Shown in pieces: positions 1 to 12,249 of a DNA stretch of 64,000 bases. Where the stretch lies: positions 1 through 64,000 of the forward strand of contig NW_006768846.1 in assembly GCF_000204055.1 (NCBI RefSeq), in the 5' to 3' direction. The notes under the pieces were generated by a model. It did no database searches, was not told the DNA's origin, and was given only the letters and a program-made list of their open reading frames with translations. The DNA is from Melampsora larici-populina 98AG31. Its lineage: Eukaryota; Basidiomycota; Pucciniomycetes; Pucciniales; Melampsoraceae. Position 1 is the stretch's first letter. Every line of letters starts with the position of its first letter. Both the position numbers and the translations under genes were made by a program.

Positions 1-260
1 AGTTGCAATACGAACCATCCGATCCTGTGTACAAGATTTGGATTACTAATCCAAATTCCGCCGTCACTGAAGAGAAAGCTCGACTGGTCAATAAAGATCT
101 TGTCACTCACCCGGTATTGCTCACCCCAATTCCAGGCTTTGTATTCAAGTACAAGTTCGGCAAGAATAACAAGCGAAAACGGGATGCCGTTCTCGAAGAG
201 GAGGATGAAGAGCGGCTTGGGGATGTTAATGATAACACAAATGAATCGAACATCATCTAA
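1..260 (+). CDS. KDZ companion protein, last exon (partial)
   Basis: The reading frame starts at base 3 and runs 85 residues to a TAA at 258-260. It matches the last exon of the companion gene in the complete element (11271-11596): both contain YEPSD, YK-W-T-PN, TEEKAR, the LIxHPV-type segment and a KKRK-like basic cluster, then an acidic C-terminus. The first bases align in the middle of the exon in copy 2, so the methionine in this stretch is not a start. The function is unknown. The basic cluster followed by an acidic tail suggests a nuclear protein. Conservation of this C-terminus in two diverged elements argues that the companion gene has been maintained as protein. Confidence 0.7.
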   Translation, partial: LQYEPSDPVYKIWITNPNSAVTEEKARLVNKDLVTHPVLLTPIPGFVFKYKFGKNNKRKRDAVLEEEDEERLGDVNDNTNESNII

Positions 261-1095
261 TTGAGCTTCCCCTGTCCATTATTGTCTCACATCAGTTTAG
301 CAATCTATGTTACAATTCTTTTTGTTCAAACTAGTACCTCAAATCGTTGTTTCCAAAGATGTGTTTGTTTTGAACTTGAAATTAGTCGTATGTAATCCAC
401 CGGTGATGCAATCCGTAACCGATCTAAAAACAAATCAAAGGAGCAATTCATCAGAACCATTCACATTTCAGACAAAGTGAGATGCCGTGTGGTCGTCACT
501 TTCTCATAACGAAGTTTTTGTTTATCTTTGATTTGGATTCAAAACTCATTCAGATCATTTTCGCTTTTGCAGCACAAAAACAATCAGATCGACAGCTTAT
601 TTCATTGTAACTTGTACATAACGCTGAGAAGTTTCCATCCACACTTTTGATCGACACATAAAGTCGTGCAACTCTGCTATCTGTTTTTGCCTGTCTGACT
701 CCAAAGTAGACCATCAGAATCTGTAGAGGTTGGCTTGATAAAGAAACCCCTTATGTAAATTGGCTGTTCTTTGTTGAACCTCAAGATACTCTTTAAGAAC
801 TATAAGATGTCCTTTCCTTGGCGGCGTGTTCCCCCAAATACATTTTCTTTTGTTTCGACAGACTTCATTTTAGATAGATACATTTCAACAACACGATTTA
901 TACATACATTCTTTGAGCTTGATGATTTGATGATGAGATGTGAGAAATTTATTGAGATTTTGTGAAAGTGTGAGCGAAGTTTGCTGAGAAGTTTGCTGAG
1001 CAAGAACAAGGCCGAAGCTAGGCCGATTGGTGACAGGCCCGTATGAGCAGTTATCGGGTACAAACCCGATGTTACATGCGGTGCTGACCTGTAGG
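261..1095. other. Non-coding 3' part of KDZ copy 1
   Basis: AT-rich sequence between the companion gene stop and the right terminal repeat. I see no conserved ORF. The open frames at 771-965 and on the minus strand around 800-1063 have no recognisable protein pattern. Confidence 0.5.
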
Positions 1096-1284
1096 GGGTC
1101 TTAAGCAGGATTTGGCTAAGTTGCGGTGGTGAATTTCAAAAAAATTTCTCCGGAGGACTTGTTTGAGGTCGGGTTTAACAAGTCGTCTCTGAGCGCGGCT
1201 GTTAACAGGGGAACTCCACTAGTAGTCGTTCTCCTTGTCCCCTTCAATTCGACTACTAGTGGAGCAATACAGGGTTCCGCGGTG

Positions 1285-1998
1285 CAGCTGCTATCAATCA
1301 TAGTCCTGCAGAATGTTCTTCTACGATACATCAAGCTGATCCTCCAAAACGATCGGTGTATCTTTAACGTTTATCTGCTCCTTTTGATCCTACAGGTGTT
1401 TCTTTTTCTTTTTCTTTGTGTTTGAATATTCATCCATTCTCTATTGGTTTTGATTATCACAATTAGGGCTTTAATGGTGAAACAATATAATCGAAAGATA
1501 TTGTTCAGTCATGATGCTAATGGTGAAATACCTGCAATAACATCATTTTGATGACTAATGACCAAACCCTTTTTCTTGGGTTTTCTTGTAGAATGTCACG
1601 AGAGAAGGAATGAAGGGAATCCACCAAGCCACAACCTTGTTCACATAACATAATATCGCGAATACAGGTGTTCATGTGGCTAGCAGCTTGGTGAACAGCT
1701 GATGAAGATGGCTCAAATAGTTTCACTCTTTTGTGAATCATTCATACTCTGTTATTCGATTATATTACATTCTTTCCATGAAATCATAATGTTTGACCAA
1801 AGTCCAAAGTGTATGATGGAGAGAATCAAAGGGACCATTGTCCTGTGAGAAACCCAGCCCTGGTCCTGTGTGATGGAGCACATCAAAACGGGATTGATTT
1901 GACATTGCAAACAAATTAACACACAAAATCAATCACCGTTAACATGGTTCCTTCTCTCATATTGGTTGATTTTGATCTATTTCTGATCGGGAGCGTAA
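1285..1998. other. Intergenic, no gene recognised
   Basis: A 74-codon open frame on the minus strand (1517-1741) lacks splice-supported continuation or a recognisable motif, and I do not call it a gene. Nothing else is evident. Confidence 0.4.
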
Positions 1999-2811
1999 CC
2001 GTATCAGTCTTTTTCTGAGACTAACTCGCTCTGAGACTATCCTGAGACAAACAAAAAAGTAAACCGGATGGTGGCTTTTTGTACACTGTCTGTACAGGCT
2101 GGTGGCAACTGGTACATATGTATGAAGACTTGAACAAATTCATCATTAAGACTTCAAAGAAGCTGTTAACACTTCGATAACCTCATCAAGAATCAAGAAC
2201 CTTTGTCGAGTCATCCATGTGCACCTTATATCTATACCTTCAGACTCACTCCAATCCCCCTGAAACATTGTCAAGGGGGTTCTATCGCTACAACCACTTA
2301 CATATCAAAGTATTGATAATGAAGCAACTTACAAAACAACAAAATGTTATTGGAACAAGCTACTTTGAATGAAAGTAGCAAGCAAAACCGATACAAGAAA
2401 AACAATGCATTGTCATCGGAGCGAGATACTTTGATGTAAGAGGTTTCTATCTGTTGCGTTGTCTTGATTTCTTCAAAAACGACTCAGTCGCCATCTTTTC
2501 AAACTGTCTCTTTGTATGTATAATCTTCACGAAAAGGACTCGATATCACTTCTTTTCAACCAACCTAAAATGCTTCCAACTTCTGCTTTTCAAGACATCT
2601 CATTTTGCATTTTATCAACTCGATCGTCTTTTGTATGTATTATTTTTGACCAATGAAATTGACCAATGGATGTCTAGATGTTCTGTAGTTCGTGGAAGGC
2701 TTATAAAGAGAAGGAAGCGCCATGCGAAAAAAAACGCGCCACACAGACCGGGATTGAACTATACCTGTATGTCTCACTGCTTCTCTCAGGTAGTCTCAGA
2801 GAAAGACTGAT
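1999..2811. mobile_element. Short TIR element (~0.8 kb) that is the target of the KDZ insertion
   Basis: The left end reads GTATCAGTCTTTTTCTGAGA (2001-2020). The right end reads, inverted, as AGTCTCAGAGAAAGACTGAT (2792-2811). Together they form terminal inverted repeats of roughly 40-45 bp. KDZ copy 2 is inserted at its right terminus, inside AGACTGAT. A further direct copy of the right terminal part lies at about 12590-12710. No coding capacity is seen inside, so it is probably a non-autonomous (MITE-like) element; the superfamily is not determined. Confidence 0.45.
2804..2811. repeat. 8-bp target site duplication, left copy
   Basis: AGACTGAT immediately precedes the left terminus (CACCGCGG) of the KDZ element and is repeated at 12507-12514 directly after its right terminus (CCGCGGTG). 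Eight-bp duplications are characteristic of the Zisupton/KDZ group. Confidence 0.85.
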
Positions 2812-3055
2812 CACCGCGGAACGCTGTATTCTTCGACCAGTAGTCGAGTCGAGCGGTACCCTTTCAAGCGACTCCCAGTCGAGTCCGCCTGCCAACAGGT
2901 GTACCAGAGAACCACTGTAACCCTCCCCTAAAACTCACTACATACCACCTAGAAATTTTTTGAAATTACATACTCGGTACCAGCCAAATCCGGCTGAAGA
3001 AACCCGGTTGACCCGTGTAAAGGTCGAGCCAGGGCTGACGTCCTTCAGTGCACCA
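2812..3055. repeat. KDZ left terminal inverted repeat
   Basis: Pairs with 12250-12506 in inverted orientation with many mismatches and small indels. Shared blocks include the terminal CACCGCGGAAC, TAGTCGAGTCGAG, CAAGCGACTCCCAGTCGAG, TTTTTTGAAATT, AGCCAAATCCGGCT and AGCCAGGGCTGA. The divergence between the arms suggests the insertion is not very young. Confidence 0.8.
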
Positions 3056-3426
3056 CACGCCGTGTGAATCCTTCAAAAGTGTGAACTTCACTCGATTCGA
3101 TAACTTTGCATTATCTATCTTCAAAACAATCACGACTGTTCTCGGTTTCGATCAGCAATCACGACTGTTCTTAGTTTTGATCGACCATCACGACTGTTCT
3201 CGATTTCCAGCAATAATCAAACATCAAGCAAGTTCATTACACCAACAAGTGTTTTCACCTCTGACCGGATTCAGAGCTCTGATTGACTTGGGACCTTTTG
3301 AAAATTACAACCGGATTTGTAACTCACTGGTCTGGTTGAAGTTGAACCGAACGATAAACCCGATTAACCATCTCAGTTCTGATCAGCTTGATCCAGCTGT
3401 CCACTTTCTCCTACGCACCACCCAAC

Positions 3427-6400
3427 ATGACACGAAAGATCAAAAAAGATACAAATGTGCTCGCATCACTGGGATCAAGGCCTAAGCGCACACGAACAGA
3501 GGCTATCCCACCAAGCAACACTCCTTCAATTCCCAAGTCAATATCTGACGCTTTTGGGTTTGTTACTAGCGATGAAATCAATAATCAGCCTCTTCAAAAT
3601 CTCCATTTTGATGATGAAAATTTGAATGATGATCCCAATCTAGCTCAGTTTATGCCTTATCCTGAAGAACCAGAAATCGAACCTCAGATATCTACTGCTG
3701 CCGATCAATTTGCTCAAGAAAGCCAAGACTATTGGAATTCAGAGGCTCGAGAACGTGAAAAACACAAATGGTCTGCCATCGAATCCCAGATGACCGCTAC
3801 TTATCTTGAATGTCAGCATCAAACAAAGAACTGGACTTCTCAAGCCTCCTATCTGGACGCAGACCCCATTTGTCAATGCCCAGATAAAGAATTTGTCATG
3901 CAAACAGTTGACCTTTTTGATCAGTCTATGCATTATTTCAAAAAAGAAATCTTATTCTGCTCATGTATGCCTCGACCTGTACGGCTCTTACATTACGGTT
4001 ATATCGCAAGCTCGACTCAATTTCCGCACACAGCTTTCTCGATTCCACTCTTACAGTTTCACCATCATCTTTGGAACCAGACTGTTGTATCGAGTACAGG
4101 CTTTCTTGGTGCTTTGATAGCCTTCCTGAATTCACGAACAGACGGAGTAGATACTGATGCACAAACCAAAAACACTTCAAACAAGTTGCTTATTCATAAT
4201 CGGGACCTGCGAAGGCAATTTTCACACTCGGTCAATACTTATCGATCAATCATGCTGTGTACCAAGCGGATTTACTCAGAAGGTCTGAAGCTTTCTAATG
4301 CTCAGCTTTTGGCAGACCGATGTGCGCGTTGTTTTGGTCCAGCTATCAATGAAAAGAAGATTTCGCCTCAAGAGCCAGATGTCATAATTGCCTTAGATGG
4401 TAACTTTCAACATCGGCACTATACACGGTCCAGCAAGGATAATCCAACCGAAGAAGAGTATCCTAATTTATTTGTCAAGCCCTCTAGTATGAAGAAAAAT
4501 GAAATTATACAGAATTCTACTGAAGGTCTAGCCAAGAACATGAAAGTGAGTCTTTCAACAATTTGACAAATCCATGTCCATCTATTGCTAACTTGATACG
4601 CACCTAGAATGCTTGTGCTGACTCTCACACTGCAGCAAACGATGTCAGAAACTCTACCTCTTGGAAACGAAGCGATGACACAGGTCTCTTTGGATGTACA
4701 TGTCGACACGATGTCCCCCTCAAATTAGCCAACATTTACAAAACTGGTGAAAAGTGAGCAAATTCACTTGACCCTCTCATTGACGATTTTTATATTGATT
4801 TGGTTGCTGGACTCCTCAAACATAGGCTATATTACCCACTAAGTATCCTGGAGCAGTTATTGTTGGATTTGCCCGATGTTCGGGTTGGAGTGTTGTATGA
4901 TATTGGCTGTCAGCTCGAAACACATATCAAAAAAGTAAGTTTATAATACTATCCTACCAATTTGATGCAAATTTCTAATTGCTTCATATGATCAGCGACG
5001 CTTTCTTGAGAATCTCAGCCAACGCCTGAACTTTGGCACATCAGTTTTTCACGCCTATGTGCATAATTGGGCCTGTCAAGTGATGTACAATCCTCGCTTT
5101 AACAGCTTTTGGGGATTATCGGACGGTGAGGGACTTGAAAGATTCTGGTCTTTCCTATCCGCTTTAGTGGCTGTCAATCGAATCTCAACCCGTCTTCATC
5201 GACTTCTCAATATTGAATGGAGGACCTGTTTCTATGTGGAGATCACGTTACTGTCAACAGGTACGTAAGTCAGAAGTGAATAAAACAAAAGTGCTCAATG
5301 ATGACTAATTGTGATTTTAATCATCACAGCTAAATGGCTTCTACGTAGACTGCGAAATGCCCACACAGTCTCTCTTGAAGCCTGGACTGCTCTTACAAAC
5401 TTATCAAATCAAAAAAGCACCAAGTTTCCTACTATCACCTACACCAAAGAATTTCTACGTCAACAGTGGCTTGATGAGCGCAATTCTCAAAACTCAAGGT
5501 GCCATATACAGGAACAACAAAAAATTGAACTGGGTCGATTATTATACTATCAAGAGATGGCCCAAAATGCTTGGTAAGGTTTCTTATGAAAGTGTCGTCA
5601 ATAACATGAAGCTAATCTTTATTTGATTGTAAAAGGGATAAAGACGCAAGCAATACCGAAGAAGGCTACACTAGGCTCGAGGAACACAGTTCTTACAAAA
5701 AGAAGATTGAAAAACAGCGTGCAAAGATAGGTTCTGAAGCTATCCTCAAGAATCTAAATGGTACACTTTTTTTCTCTCATTGACCAAATGATTACTGAAC
5801 TGATCTAATGTTATACTTCTATAGCTCACGAACAAGACCAGATCTTGAAGATTTGGTACGCTAAACAAGAGGTTCGTGATCAGTTTGTAGCCATTTGTGA
5901 ACAGAAAAGGCCTCTGGATATGAGTCGGCGTGATGGGAAGCATTCGAGCATTGGTAAGAAAATCCATAAATCTCATCAAATACTTACTGGATGATTTTCA
6001 TAAGTTTTTTTAAGTTAACTCCCCCCTATGCACACCCTTCTATGCACAGGCTACAACGACAAGACACCGCTACTCAAGACACTTCGCGACCAGGCAGCCA
6101 AATTGAAAACAAAACTTGAAAGCTATCAGAAGTTGTTAACTGCCTATTCAATCCAATCTCCGCATCAATCACAACCCCCAAACATCATGTACACTGAACT
6201 TTTGAAAATCGACTTCGATCATTCATTCTGGAATGACGGCTTATTCACAAATGGACGTGAACCTTGGGCAATTGATGCTAACACACAGCATGGAATGCGT
6301 CAGATTGCTTACTTCGATCGGGCAAATGAAGAGATTCGTCGAATAGGCTGGGAAGTTCAAAGGGTGATGAGGTGGGCAACCGATTCACATAAGTCTCTTT

Positions 6401-6924
6401 ACAATTATTTGTTTCAACTTCAATTGTTCCAGAATATCGAAGAAGGGTCTCCAATGAGCCTTCCATTGGTTGAACATCCAACTCTAAGTTCGCTCAGTAG
6501 ACTAGGTAAGGTTTCAGCGGCACAAGTAATCATCAATGAAAAGCTAGCAAGACTTTTTACTTTGCAAGTAGACTGGAATGGACCTCTATTAGAGGTCTTT
6601 GCGAGAACACCGCCCCAAGATGGTGATCGCAGTCTCCGAACTAAATGGCATGATCAGATTAAGAAAATACAAAATATCCATTCAAAGTCTGCTATTGTAT
6701 TGAACCCAGGAATTATCACTATCTTGGAGAAACCTGATGATGATATTCAGATGGAGAATCAAGAAGCTGATGAAATAACTCGAGTTGATGAGCCATATGG
6801 GAATAGTGCTGTGTACATTTATGAAGATTCTGATGATGAACCTGCAAGCGATGAAGATAATGATATTGAGGAGGAGGATGTTGATGAAGCACTCAACGGT
6901 TTTTCTTGTTTGTCAGCGGCCTAA
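3427..6924 (+). CDS. KDZ (Kyakuja-Dileera-Zisupton) transposase with CxC1-type cysteine cluster
   Basis: DDE-type transposase acting on the element ends in the nucleus. I chose the ATG at 3427 (MTRKIKKD); an in-frame ATG at 3388 is possible. Visible in order: an acidic N-terminus; a cysteine-cluster region with WTSQASYLDADP, CQCP and FCSC, as in the CxC1 clusters that accompany KDZ transposases; a CARCFG motif followed by IALDGNFQHRHY (first catalytic Asp); after an intron ADSHTAANDVRN, TGLFGCTCRHDVP and the KLYYPLSILEQLL stretch; VLYDIGCQLETH (second Asp); VHNWACQVMYNPRF; and WGLSDGEGLERFWSFLS (catalytic Glu region). A helical C-terminus ends in a strongly acidic tail. About seven introns have clear GT/AG borders, for example 3' of NMK near 4541, of THIKK near 4933 and at the QNAW codon near 5573. 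I see no internal stop in the joined frame. The companion gene follows on the same strand 2.3 kb downstream. Confidence 0.9.
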
Positions 6925-7249
6925 ACTTAAAGATGTAGAAAACAACTTGTTGATTAAGTGATATTGGAATGAGGGAGAAAATAATAAGATACAATGTTGC
7001 ATCTTCCCTTTCTACTATGTAGCCATTGAAATTCTTTGCTTTAATATACTCAAAGTCGTGATTTTTTATATCCACAAGGAGATGGCATGCTCTAGAACAT
7101 ATTCAGGAACCAAAAACAAAATCTTGACTTTTGTGTCTTGAATCAAAGCCCACTCAGTCTCTAGGTGTAGATCAGCCAGCTCTGGTTTTAATGTACTGAG
7201 GTGATTGAGACAAAATCTGTATATGTTTTATAAGCGGAGTTGGTAATCA

Positions 7250-8415
7250 AAGAAATTATGAGGTGGAGTGGAAATCTTTGTTTTACTATTCGAATTCATA
7301 TATGAGGGTGAATTTGTGCTTTTTATTAAAAAGCGTATCAGTAAACTCAGTTTAAAATTGAAAAGTGTCATTTGGGGGGACTCCATACAGCATATTTCCA
7401 CCATCATCAGTATTTTGGTGATGTTTTATGCTTGAGCGGAAGTTGAGATTGGACATTTTAAGCTTTGAATGAGAATATGAAGGTGAAGCTGTGATTTTTT
7501 CTAAAAAGTGTATTGGCAAACTCACTTTAGAATTGAAGAGTGTTATCTGGGGGGACTCCTTATTGTATATTTCCACCATCATCACTATGTTTGGGGATGT
7601 TATATGCTAGAGTGTTTGGCATGTTCTATGCTTGAGTGATACATAACATGGTGTGTTTTGGGTTTAGCCTGCCAAAAACTGAAGTGAAGATGTCAAGATT
7701 TTGCAAGTGTAATTATTGACTCATCTTAAAATTGAAAAGTATCATTGGGGGGCTCCAAAGAGCTTGCATCCACTTCAATGATCTTTGATTTTTTTTGAGT
7801 TGAAATATGTTTCAGATTTGATCAAGTTCATGTTTGTGACGCATGTAACACCCACTTTTCCATCTTGTCAGACTGTGTTTGGGACACAAAATGAAGCCAA
7901 AGGGATTGAATAAAGTGGAAATATGGTTTGTGCCTCCTCCATGGACACTTTTCAACTCTAGAATGAGTCAATTATGACACTTTTGCAAAGTCGCAATGTC
8001 TTCATTTTAGTTTTTGTAGTCTAAACCCAAAAGAACACCATGTTATGTCCCGCTCAAGCATAAAACATCCCCAAACATAGTGATGAAGGTGGAAATATAC
8101 CATATGGAGTCCCCCAGATGACACTTTTCAATTCTAAAGTGAGTTTAATGATACACTTGTTAGAAAAAAGCACAACTTCACCTTCATATCTGCATTCAAA
8201 GTTTAAAATGCCCAATCTCAACTTCCGCTCAAGCATGAAACATCACCAAACATACTGATGATGGTGAAAATATGCTATATGGGTTCCCTCAAATGTCACT
8301 TTTCAATTTTAAAGTGAGTTTACTAATACAATTTCCAATGGAAAGCACAAACTCACCTTCATATTTGCATTCAAATACTATAACAATGATTTCTGCTTCA
8401 CCTTGAAGTTTAGTA
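7250..8415. repeat. Fold-back element with duplicated arm units, inserted between the two KDZ genes
   Basis: A ~1.17-kb imperfect palindrome centred near 7850. Each arm contains two direct copies of a roughly 190-200-bp unit with landmarks ATGAAGGTGAA, CTCACTTTAAAATTGAAAAG, TGGGGGGACTCC, TTTCCACCATCATCA and ATGCTTGAGCGGAAGTTGAG, and the opposite arm carries the same landmarks in reverse complement. There is no coding capacity. A transcript spanning it would fold into a very long hairpin. It could be an independent fold-back insertion or a regulatory part of the transposon. Confidence 0.75.
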
Positions 8416-8425
8416 TTGAATTCCC

Positions 8426-8503
8426 TCTTCATATACTATATATCTCTTCATATATTATATATCTCTTCATATATTATATATCTCTTCATATATTATATAT
8501 GTA
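8426..8503. repeat. AT-rich minisatellite, 19-bp unit x4
   Basis: Tandem copies of TCTTCATATATTATATATC directly to the right of the fold-back repeat. The first copy has one variant base. Confidence 0.85.
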
Positions 8504-9221
8504 TTATGTTTATGTGTTTTGTATTATGCAAAAAACCTTATATTTACTCTCACAATATAGTATGATGATAATACTATGACATGGGCACTTCAGTAACCTC
8601 AAATGCTTTACTGCTCAGTTTTGAAATGATGTGTTCTGTGTTTCTAATCTGATTTAACCTACATCCAGCTTTCAAGAATTCCTCAAATATCCAAATCTAG
8701 ATCACATTTCTTCTACCTTTTTTAATTATTGTATCAACAATCAATTGCTAGCATAATTTGAGCAGATCAACATCAAGTATGTTAACTCAAATGAACACAC
8801 TCAATATTGAGTGACTGCTGATGTAGGTTGGTAAATAGTTTTCCAAATACAAAATTCCATTATATAAGCTCTTGAGTCTTCAATAAAATGTTAGAAGTAA
8901 AGGCCAAAGTCACGTGGTCTATGTGGTGGTATCATCACTCCAATATTTACACATCTGAAGCAAATTAGGCTCTATGGATTATTTCTGCCTTATCAAATAT
9001 TTCTTATCCTTTTATTTTGAGTCAAAAACTCATATTTTAAGTCAAAGATTTACATTTTAACTCAAAATTTGGTATTTAATTTGATTTCAAATTATTGCGC
9101 CAACTGAACTGAACGCAACCCCACGCGCCAGAACCTTACTCATCTGTGCAGCAAACTAGAAGATTGTCGCAATATCCAATCCATCATCATATCCACTATC
9201 AATATTTAGAAATCCTGCAAG

Positions 9222-11596
9222 ATGTCCGGAGTCAATTTACAAACTGTCTACTCAAGTGAATCTCAGTATGCAGATCAGCAATTAATGACGACAAGCTTAA
9301 GAGGCTCTGCAATGGAACATCAGCGTTATGCGGAACAACAATACTCTGATTTATTCCATCAACCTTTTCAAAGACTTTCTCCAGACCATGATTTCAATTC
9401 TACACAAAACAATACATATCCAATTTCAGTGTCACAATCTCACACTACACAGTCGACTCAGAATCATTCTTTCAATCTCAATCAAGATCACCTACCACCA
9501 CAACCTCGATGTCCTGATTTGACTGATACTCGGATGATGCATATGAACCAAATTGATCAGATTCATCAAATAACTCAGCCTGTACCTAATATGAACCATG
9601 ATCCTTTCTTTCCGCAACGTTCATGTGAACCTTTGATTGACAATAGGCCTAACAATAATCATCAAAATAATCAAGTTCCACAAACACAGTCACCTCCTAA
9701 TGGAATCAATCTAGATAGCAATACAAATCAGAACAATCGACTGTTGGTCCCGCAACCTCAACACTCGTCTGCAATTAACAATATCGGTTCTGTTTTGGTT
9801 CACACGGAATCACGCACCGTTTCACAAGTCACAAACTCAAACCAACATACTGCTTCTGGCAAGCAAGTGTCACAAAAGACCAAAAAATCATCTCGATCTA
9901 AGCAGCAAATTCAAACTAGCAAAGATTCTTCACTTACAGACCAGCCAAACCGTGAAAAAGACAGTCTCTCAGCTATTAAGAGCTCCAAGGCTGCGGTAGA
10001 TGCATTTTTATTGCCTTCCTCCCGCCTACCTAAAGATATCAACCTTCCAGAACAGCTTACAGTAGAGCAACTGTACAAATTGCAGGCTTCACAACTTAGA
10101 AAATTGGCTGACAAGCATAGCACTGGTCCTGGTAGAGGGGTGATGTCGGAAGCTAAAAAAAAGGTTTTACGAGAATTTCACACCTCTACTGAGAAGCTCC
10201 AAGCGATCCTTTGCATACATCTTGGGATATCACAAGAAGTTGCCTCATCCGAGATGTGAGCCTCTCATCATCTATTCTATATCTCATATCGGAAGCTTAC
10301 TTTCTTATATTCAAACAACTTTTTTAGTGGAAGATTTGCATCACACAGGCTGCCGATTGCTTTCAATTATTTCAAAAAAAATAAAGAAGTCAGACAGATT
10401 TATCGAGAACGTGAGTAATTGTTTTCATGATCTTAGTCCAAAAAACTGAACATCACTGGATTCTGCACAGACGGTGGTGCAACAAACAAATTAGCAAATG
10501 CTCTAGTAAAAAATCTCTGGGATGCCTTATCAAGTCAAGAACAACAAGCTTACCTTCCAAAGGAAGACGAAACTGATACCGACAAGACCGACATACCAGA
10601 CAATAACAACGACGACGATGGTGTCAATCCGGATGAGATACCCGACCATCGTCCAACTCAAACAGGCTTGGCCACGATTGTTCGGGGATCAAATGATGAA
10701 GTCACCCGCAAGAATGGCTTCCGGAAATCAAGTCGCAATTTGGCTTTCTCAAAAGCCAAATGTAATGAATTTGTGGCTACATTTATCAAGAAGGTACGTT
10801 CATTGCATTGTGTTCCTGTTTGTCTACAGAGCTAACTACTCATTTGAACTTGATTGATCCTAGGCAAACAATATGAGCCGAATGCATCCAGTCCAATTTG
10901 CTATTGTAGCAATTTCTACCCATCTTTCCGATCATTGCTTCCAGTTCATTACAACAACACCCGGATTGTGGGAATGGGCCGAGCATGATCTCAGTACATC
11001 TGCAACACGCGAAAGCACCACGTCTAGGATGCAGGCTTTTGTGACAGGTAGATCAGTCGCGGGCCTTGCACGTCCCAAGAGACCAAGTTAGTAATCTCTG
11101 CTCCATCTTGTAAATCTTCAATGACCGACCTTTACGACTGTCAATAGAAGGTTCAACAGTAGAAGTGGATAAATTGAAGGTTCATCTGAACAACATCATC
11201 AGTATGTATCAGATCTGTCAAATTCTGATCTGTCTACTCGCTGACTAGCAGTCTTGACTTTTGCTTTCAGGAAAAGCTACCAACAAGCCGCAAGAAATGT
11301 GGAAATGGTCAAATTGTGAAACTCGGCTTGCAGATGAAGGCTTCAATCTGAAATACGAACCATCCGACTCTGCGTACAAGTTGTGGATCACCAAACCGAA
11401 CTGTAGTCTCACTGAAGAGAAGGCTCGACGACTCAATCTCGATCTTATTTCTCACCCGGTCTCTCTTATCCCTATTGAGAACTTTGTCCCTAAGTACCAG
11501 TCCGGTCAGAACAAGAAGCGAAAAATCGATTCAGAATTTGAAAAGGAACAAGATATACAAGATATACTTGAGAATGACATTAGCTCTAATGCCTAA
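9222..11596 (+). CDS. KDZ companion protein with HMG-box-like segment
   Basis: Six exons by my reading: 9222-10255, 10328-10410, 10471-10793, 10864-11086, 11148-11201 and 11271-11596, all joined in frame with GT..AG introns of 60-72 nt. The start ATG opens a long Gln/Asn/Ser-rich N-terminus (about 220 residues) followed by a Lys/Ser-rich stretch. Next comes a helical region (LPEQLTVEQLYKLQASQLRK). Across the exon 1-3 joins is a segment resembling an HMG box: LPIAFNYFKKNKEVRQIYRE, then NKLANALVKNLWDALSSQEQ followed by AY, matching the N..F..F and K-L-..LW--LS--E...Y pattern of that fold. An acidic linker and a conserved C-terminal region shared with 1-260 follow. A DNA-binding or architectural role in transposition is an inference. 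No TET/JBP-type catalytic motif is visible. Intact frame in this copy and a conserved C-terminus in the other copy support function. Confidence 0.75.
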
Positions 11597-12249
11597 TTTT
11601 CTCCTTCAACCTATCATCTCACTCAACTTGTTGTACATGTGTCTAGAGTAGCAAACTCATCTGTAGACTCGACTTTTTACCACCTATGAGTACTCATGAA
11701 AACATTGGGAGAATGAACTTGCGGACCTGATTTTTTGACCGGAATCTCATGAATCTCATGAAGATTCCGATCTATCCATTCTTTAATTAGTTGATATTCC
11801 AAAGATATCCGTCAGGATGAAGATACCATAAAGGTGATCGATGCTATTGTAAGACTGAAACATTCTTTAGTTGTATGACTTTCATGGCCAGTCAAAATTT
11901 ACTCGCTTTGGATACAGTGAATGATCTCATTTCAAATCAAAATTTTCTTGTTCTAGATACAATGAATGATCTCCATTTCAAAACTTTTTCTCCATTTTGC
12001 ATAGAATCTGCTTGAGAATTTGAAAGTACCCTATTAATACTGTGTTCCTTGTTACGATTGGAAAGTAGACATCTGAACCGTACATATTTTTTGGACAAAG
12101 AAAAGGTAGGTTAGTTATATCCCTTTTGATCTTGCGTGTCATGTTAGGTGGTGCGTAGGAGGAAGTGATAGGTGTTATGAAGGTGGTTATCGAGTTGAGT
12201 GAAGTTCGCAGGTGGTTATCGAATTGAGTTCAGTTCGCGCGTTTGAAGG
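11597..12249. other. Non-coding 3' part of KDZ copy 2
   Basis: AT-rich DNA between the companion gene stop and the right terminal repeat. No ORF or repeat of note apart from a short direct repeat around 11895-11975 (TTCAAATCAAAATTT / ATACAATGAATGATCTC variants). Confidence 0.5.

Larger units (their letters stand above)
1..1284 (+). mobile_element. KDZ/Zisupton-type DNA transposon, copy 1, right-hand part only
   Basis: Right end of a transposon related to the complete copy at 2812-12506. It contains the last exon of the companion gene (1-260), about 1 kb of non-coding DNA, and a right terminal repeat (about 1096-1284) that aligns with the right terminal repeat of the complete copy. It ends in the same terminal octamer CCGCGGTG (1277-1284). 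The remainder lies to the left of the window. The internal sequence differs from copy 2 at many sites, so these are two diverged family members and not a recent duplication. The flanking octamer after the end, CAGCTGCT, would be the target duplication if the left end carries the same bases. Confidence 0.75.

Noticed and set aside
1126..1425. 99-codon plus-strand open frame
   Set aside because: Starts in the terminal repeat of KDZ copy 1 and crosses its end; not a gene.
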